Source: Candidatus Pantoea gossypiicola
GTDB taxonomy: Bacteria; Pseudomonadota; Gammaproteobacteria; Enterobacterales; Enterobacteriaceae
Direction of reading: 5' to 3'
DNA: 64,000 nt
Assembly: GCF_008632075.1 (NCBI RefSeq)
Contig: NZ_VWVM01000019.1
Span: 1 to 64,000, forward strand
The notes beneath the pieces are model-generated. The model was given only the letters and a program-made list of their open reading frames with translations, had not been told where the DNA came from and did not search any database. Both the position numbers and the translations under genes were made by a program. This document shows, piece after piece, positions 60,039 to 64,000 of the stretch; the stretch's first letter is position 1, and every line of letters starts with the position of its first letter.

Positions 60039-60866
60039 ATGGCAACGCCTGTTCCCGTTAAGCGCGGTAAGAAACCCCGCGGCACCCCTGTCGCCGCAAC
60101 CGCGGGTGGTCAGGTCCAGTCGCTGACGCGCGGCCTGACGCTGCTGGAGCTGATTGCTGACTCACATGGCAGCGTGGCGCTGACCGAGCTGGCGCAGCAG
60201 GCGGGTTTGCCTAACTCCACCACGCATCGCCTGCTCAGCACCATGCAGCAGCAGGGCTTTGTCCGTCAGGTGGGCGATCTCGGGCTGTGGACAATCGGCG
60301 CACACGCCTTTGTGGTCGGCAGCAGTTTCCTGCAAAGCCGCAATCTGCTGGCGCTGGTCCACCCGGTGCTGCGTCGCCTGATGGAGCAGTCCGGTGAGAC
60401 GGTAAATCTGGCGGTGCTGGATCTCAGTGACCACCAGGCGGTGATCATTGATCAGGTGCAGTGTACCCAGCTGATGCGGATGTCCGCGCCGATAGGCGGC
60501 AAGCTACCGATGCATGCGTCAGGTGCAGGCAAAGCGTTTCTGGCGCATCTGGGTGATGAACAGGTCACCGCCCTGCTGCATCAGAAAGGATTGCACTACT
60601 ACACGCCGAAAACCCTGATGTCACCGCAGAGCCTGAAAGAGAATCTGGCGCAGGTACGCAAAGCGGGCTTTTCGCTGGATGATGAAGAGCATGCACTCGG
60701 ACTGCGCTGTGTCGCCGCCCCCATTTATGATGAACATGGCGAGGCGTTTGCCGCGCTCTCGATTTCCGGCCCCATCGCCCGCATGACAGACGATCGCATT
60801 ACAGAATTAGGTGCGCTGGTCATCCGCGAAGCGCGTCAGGTTACGCTGGCGTACAGCGGTCGTTAA
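60039..60866 (+). CDS. iclR: acetate operon repressor IclR
   Basis: This 275-residue repressor of the glyoxylate-bypass operon has an N-terminal winged helix (residues about 28-85; LTELAQQAGLPNSTTHRLLSTMQQQGFV) and a C-terminal GAF-like effector domain that binds glyoxylate and pyruvate. It diverges from metH. Its last 26 bases overlap the 3' end of the convergent aceK. AAAAGGAGAAA precedes the ATG. Confidence 0.96.
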   Translation: MATPVPVKRGKKPRGTPVAATAGGQVQSLTRGLTLLELIADSHGSVALTELAQQAGLPNSTTHRLLSTMQQQGFVRQVGDLGLWTIGAHAFVVGSSFLQSRNLLALVHPVLRRLMEQSGETVNLAVLDLSDHQAVIIDQVQCTQLMRMSAPIGGKLPMHASGAGKAFLAHLGDEQVTALLHQKGLHYYTPKTLMSPQSLKENLAQVRKAGFSLDDEEHALGLRCVAAPIYDEHGEAFAALSISGPIARMTDDRITELGALVIREARQVTLAYSGR

Positions 60867-62589
60867 CGGTTTCTGCGGCGTAGCAGACACTAAAACGCTG
60901 CGTCTGCCGCCAGGCGATCACCTCTTCCACATGGCCATGAGCGAGGCGCTGCTGCTGCGCCCGCCACCAGCGGGCGTCGAATATCTCCGGATGGAGTTGC
61001 AGCAGCAAGGCCCCGGTCACGGCTTCACTGCATAGCGCATAGCGGAAGGTTTCCGGAAAGACATCATCCGGCCCAACGCTGTACCACGGCTCAGCGCTGA
61101 GTTCATCTTCCTCATAGCGTGCCGCGGGCACCTCCCGGAAGTTCAGCTCCTGCATCGGGCGGATCTCATCATAGTCGTAGAAAATCACGCGCCCATGACG
61201 GGTTATGCCGAAGTTTTTAAACAGCATGTCACCAGGAAAGATGTTGGCGGCTGCGAGCTGTTTAATCGCGTGGCCATACTCTTCAATAGCGTGTCGTCGC
61301 TCAGCGTCGCTGGCCTGCGCCAGGTAGAGGTTAAGCGGCTGCATGCGACGCTCCAGCCACAGATGACGAATGATCAGGCGATCATCTTCGATATGCAGCT
61401 TTTCTGCCACGCAGGCGTGGAGTTCCGTCAGCAGTGCCGGTGAGATGCGCGACAGTGGCAGCGCAAACTGCTCGAACGCCTGCGTATCTGCCATGCGCCC
61501 TACGCGATCGTGCTCTTTGACCTGCTGATAACAGGCGCGGACCTGCGCTTCCGTTACCTCTTTTTGCGGTGCGAAGCGATCCTTTATCACCTTGAACACC
61601 CAGTCAAAGCCCGGCAGCGTGAAGACCAGCATCACCATGCCCCGCACGCCAGGCGCGATCTCAAAAGCGGTGTCACTCTCTGCCAGCGCCTGAAGATATT
61701 CACGATAGCTTTCAGTTTTACCGTGCTTCTGGCAGCCAATCGCTATATAGCGCTCCGCCAGGGTTTTGCCGGGCAGAATTGGTTGCAGCCAGGCCACCAG
61801 CGCCGCAGGCACCGGGGCATAAATCATGAAATAGGCACGGGCAAAACCAAAGACAATGCTGGCGTCATTCACATCGGTCAGGCAGGTGTCGATCCACAGC
61901 TCGCCAGTTTCAGTGCGCTGGATCGGCAGCAGACAGGGAAAAATGCCCTCCGGCAGATGCAGGCGCGCCACCAGCCAGGCGGTTTTGTTGCGATAGAAAA
62001 GTTCACTGTTAACCTCAAGCCAGCCCTGATCCAGCCGGGGGAAATGCGACTGCAGGTGGCGGACAATCCAGCCGACATCGCGCGCGCGATGCTGCCACGG
62101 CAGCGTCAGCGGTAAATCTCCCAGCACCTGATCCACTAATGCCCGCCACCCCCGCTCCGGCTGATAATGGCGTGACAACGGCCTCAAAGGTGTGACCGGT
62201 GCGGTCTGGGACTGGGAGCTGAAGATAAATAGCCGGTCCGGTTTCAGGTCAGTATGTCCATGCAACCGGCAGTAAACCGAGTTAAAGAAGCTTTCAGCGA
62301 TCTCATGCCGTGGATAGCCAGGCAGCAGGCTTTGATAGTGATCCTTGACCCGCAGCCAGAAAATCTCATCCCAGCTGGCCGCGCCATTCAGCACCCGCAG
62401 CTGATCGGCGACCAGCCTGACATGATGATCATAGAGATGAATGCGGGCCTTCATGGCATGCTGCACTGCCTGCCATTCCGCCTGCTCAAACCGTTGCTGC
62501 GCCCCGGCGGTAATATCCAGAAAGCGGCCATACTGCGCATCAAAACCCTGCAAAATAGTGTGGGCGATCAGGGATTCACGTGGTGGCAT
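60841..62589 (-). CDS. aceK: isocitrate dehydrogenase kinase/phosphatase AceK
   Basis: This 582-residue bifunctional enzyme phosphorylates and dephosphorylates isocitrate dehydrogenase, directing isocitrate to the bypass. Recognisable parts are the regulatory N-terminal half, the ATP P-loop-like APGVRGMVMLVFTLPGFDWVFKVIKD near residue 320, and the kinase active-site YDYDEIRP near 475. Length is close to the E. coli 578. It is downstream of aceA with a hairpin between. Its 3' end overlaps iclR. Confidence 0.96.
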   Translation of the reverse strand: MPPRESLIAHTILQGFDAQYGRFLDITAGAQQRFEQAEWQAVQHAMKARIHLYDHHVRLVADQLRVLNGAASWDEIFWLRVKDHYQSLLPGYPRHEIAESFFNSVYCRLHGHTDLKPDRLFIFSSQSQTAPVTPLRPLSRHYQPERGWRALVDQVLGDLPLTLPWQHRARDVGWIVRHLQSHFPRLDQGWLEVNSELFYRNKTAWLVARLHLPEGIFPCLLPIQRTETGELWIDTCLTDVNDASIVFGFARAYFMIYAPVPAALVAWLQPILPGKTLAERYIAIGCQKHGKTESYREYLQALAESDTAFEIAPGVRGMVMLVFTLPGFDWVFKVIKDRFAPQKEVTEAQVRACYQQVKEHDRVGRMADTQAFEQFALPLSRISPALLTELHACVAEKLHIEDDRLIIRHLWLERRMQPLNLYLAQASDAERRHAIEEYGHAIKQLAAANIFPGDMLFKNFGITRHGRVIFYDYDEIRPMQELNFREVPAARYEEDELSAEPWYSVGPDDVFPETFRYALCSEAVTGALLLQLHPEIFDARWWRAQQQRLAHGHVEEVIAWRQTQRFSVCYAAETVNDRCTPA

Positions 62590-62607
62590 AGTCAGCTCCG
62601 GTCAATG

Positions 62608-62630
62608 CCCGCCCGCGTGGTGCGGGCGGG
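62608..62630. repeat. hairpin between aceA and aceK
   Basis: CCCGCCCGC pairs with GCGGGCGGG around a 5-base loop, between two genes of one operon. A structure of this kind can protect the aceA message and lower aceK expression. Confidence 0.8.
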
Positions 62631-62651
62631 GAATCCGTCAGAGAAAAAGCG

Positions 62652-63953
62652 TCAGAACTGGTGCTCTTCGGTCGAGCCGGTGAGCGCGGTGACAGAAGAC
62701 TTACCGCCCTGAATGATGTTGGTCACCTGATCGAAATAACCGGTGCCCACTTCCTGCTGATGTGACGAGAAGCTGTAACCGCGATCGCGGGCGGCGAACT
62801 CAGGCTGCTGCACCTTTTCCACGTAGTGACGCATGCCTTCGCCCTGGGCATAGGCATGCGCCAGATCGAACATGTTGAACCACATGCTGTGGATGCCCGC
62901 CAGCGTGATGAACTGGAAGCGATAGCCCATGTCGCTGAGCGCCTGCTGGAACGTCGCGATGGTGCGATCGTCGAGGTTTTTCTTCCAGTTGAACGACGGT
63001 GAGCAGTTGTAAGCCAGCAGTTTGTCCGGGAAGCGCGCATGAATGGCGTCGGCAAAGCGCTGCGCCATCGCCAGATCCGGCGTCGAGGTTTCGCACCACA
63101 GGATGTCAGCATAAGGTGCATAAGCCAGCCCGCGGCTGATCGCCTGTTCAATACCGGCATGAGTGCGGAAGAAGCCTTCTGCCGTCCGGTCGCCACGGAT
63201 AAAGGGACGATCGTATTCATCGCAATCTGAGGTAATCAGGTCCGCGGCATCGGCGTCAGTGCGGGCCAGCAGTATGGTTGGCACACCCATCACATCGGCA
63301 GCCAGCCGTGCCGCCACCAGTTTCTGAATCGCTTCCTGAGTCGGTACCAGCACTTTACCGCCCATGTGACCGCATTTTTTTACTGCCGCCAGCTGATCTT
63401 CGAAGTGGACCGCAGCCGCGCCCGCCTGAATCATCGCTTTCATAAGCTCATACGCATTGAGTACGCCGCCAAAACCGGCTTCCGCATCGGCAACAATCGG
63501 CAGGAAGAAATCGGTGTACCGGCTGTCACCCTTTTCGATACCGCTGGACCACTGAATCTGATCGGCACGCTGAAAGGTCTGATTAATGCGGGTCACGACT
63601 TCCGGCACAGAGTTCACCGGGTAGAGAGACTGATCGGGATACATCTGCCCTGCCACGTTGGCATCCGCAGCCACCTGCCAGCCAGAAAGGTAGATCGCTT
63701 CGATGCCCGCCTTAGCCTGCTGCAGTGCCTGGCCGCCGCTGAGCGCACCCAGACTGTTGATGTACCCTTTCTTCGCCTCCCCGTTCAGCAGCGCCCATAA
63801 TTTTTCTGCACCGCGCTCTGCCAGCGTACAGGCGGGCAGAACAGAACCGCGCAGATTGACAACCTCTGCTGCGCTGTAAGGGCGGGTAATGCCCTGCCAG
63901 CGTGCGGTCTGCCAGAGTTGTTCCAGTTGATCTATCTGTTGAGTACGTGTCAT
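62652..63953 (-). CDS. aceA: isocitrate lyase AceA
   Basis: This 433-residue enzyme splits isocitrate to glyoxylate and succinate. The catalytic loop KKCGHMGGK (near residue 193) contains the active-site Cys. FGGVLNAYELMK, the LLARTDADAADL strand and NCSPSFNWKKNL supply the metal and substrate contacts. The family's barrel and C-terminal helices are complete. It follows aceB with a gap of about 20 bases and precedes aceK. AGGAGCTATTGCC precedes the ATG. Confidence 0.97.
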   Translation of the reverse strand: MTRTQQIDQLEQLWQTARWQGITRPYSAAEVVNLRGSVLPACTLAERGAEKLWALLNGEAKKGYINSLGALSGGQALQQAKAGIEAIYLSGWQVAADANVAGQMYPDQSLYPVNSVPEVVTRINQTFQRADQIQWSSGIEKGDSRYTDFFLPIVADAEAGFGGVLNAYELMKAMIQAGAAAVHFEDQLAAVKKCGHMGGKVLVPTQEAIQKLVAARLAADVMGVPTILLARTDADAADLITSDCDEYDRPFIRGDRTAEGFFRTHAGIEQAISRGLAYAPYADILWCETSTPDLAMAQRFADAIHARFPDKLLAYNCSPSFNWKKNLDDRTIATFQQALSDMGYRFQFITLAGIHSMWFNMFDLAHAYAQGEGMRHYVEKVQQPEFAARDRGYSFSSHQQEVGTGYFDQVTNIIQGGKSSVTALTGSTEEHQF

Positions 63954-63970
63954 GGCAATAGCTCCTCTGT

Positions 63971-64000
63971 TCAGGGGATCAGGCGGTAGCCTGGCAGGGT
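63971..64000 (-). CDS. aceB: malate synthase A (AceB), C-terminal end only
   Basis: The minus strand at the right edge reads TLPGYRLIP followed by a stop, which fits the C-terminus of malate synthase A. It lies 17 bases upstream of aceA, where aceB is expected in the aceBAK operon. The rest of the gene is outside the window. Confidence 0.75.
   Translation of the reverse strand, partial: TLPGYRLIP

Noticed and set aside
1..64000. CRISPR array, tRNA or rRNA genes, prophage
   Set aside because: No regularly spaced direct repeats, no tRNA-like cloverleaf with CCA-end context, and no phage structural genes were seen.

Overview
This window looks like chromosomal DNA of a Pantoea/Erwinia-type member of the Enterobacterales. 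Nearly every gene has a close Escherichia coli K-12 counterpart. Read left to right, the gene order is the E. coli 90-92 minute region in reverse: yjcE, ghxP, soxR/soxS, yjcB, ssb, uvrA, yjbR, yjbQ, tyrB, dnaB, qor, pspG, dusA, zur, yjbJ, dinF, lexA, dgkA, plsB, ubiA, ubiC, psiE ... metH, iclR, aceK, aceA, aceB. The assignment to Pantoea/Erwinia is an inference from gene content and protein similarity; no rRNA gene is present.

Layout. 0-8.8 kb: a YfaZ-type outer-membrane protein, an lrgAB-like pair with a divergent LysR regulator, Na+/H+ and purine transporters, a glutathione S-transferase, and the soxR-soxS switch with an intact SoxR operator. 8.8-15.4 kb: an accessory island between yjcB and ssb. 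It holds a polysaccharide gene pair (Wzx-like flippase and TupA-type ATP-grasp protein), a transposase-derived DNA-binding ORF in AT-rich sequence, an EamA exporter with an AraC regulator, and an isochorismatase-like hydrolase. 15.4-38 kb: the SOS and replication/repair core (ssb/uvrA and lexA-dinF with LexA boxes, dnaB) with tyrB, qor, pspG, dusA, zur, plsB and ubiCA. The alr and aphA genes found near tyrB in E. coli are absent; an AsnC/Lrp regulator, a YitT protein and an alcohol dehydrogenase occupy this part.

38-45.4 kb is a phosphorus-themed cluster: psiE, a PhnR-type GntR regulator, a five-gene ABC uptake operon that contains a cytosolic alkaline-phosphatase-superfamily enzyme, and the Na/phosphate protein yjbB. 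The ABC operon promoter carries a Pho-box-like site followed by a PhnF/PhnR-type palindrome. The maltose genes that lie between psiE and ubiC in E. coli are missing. 45.4-55.6 kb holds panS, aqpZ, lysC with a lysine riboswitch, pgi, and the exopolysaccharide operon yjbEFGH with an internal terminator and RcsAB-like boxes upstream. The block yjbB-lysC-pgi-yjbEFGH is inverted in place relative to E. coli. 56-64 kb: metH, iclR and the glyoxylate-bypass genes aceK, aceA and the last codons of aceB.

The most interesting unexplained structure is a family of three hairpin-rich intergenic elements. They lie between the convergent genes plsB/ubiA and yjbH/metH. Their stems differ in sequence but keep base pairing, and one copy has its central hairpin expanded into four consecutive hairpins.
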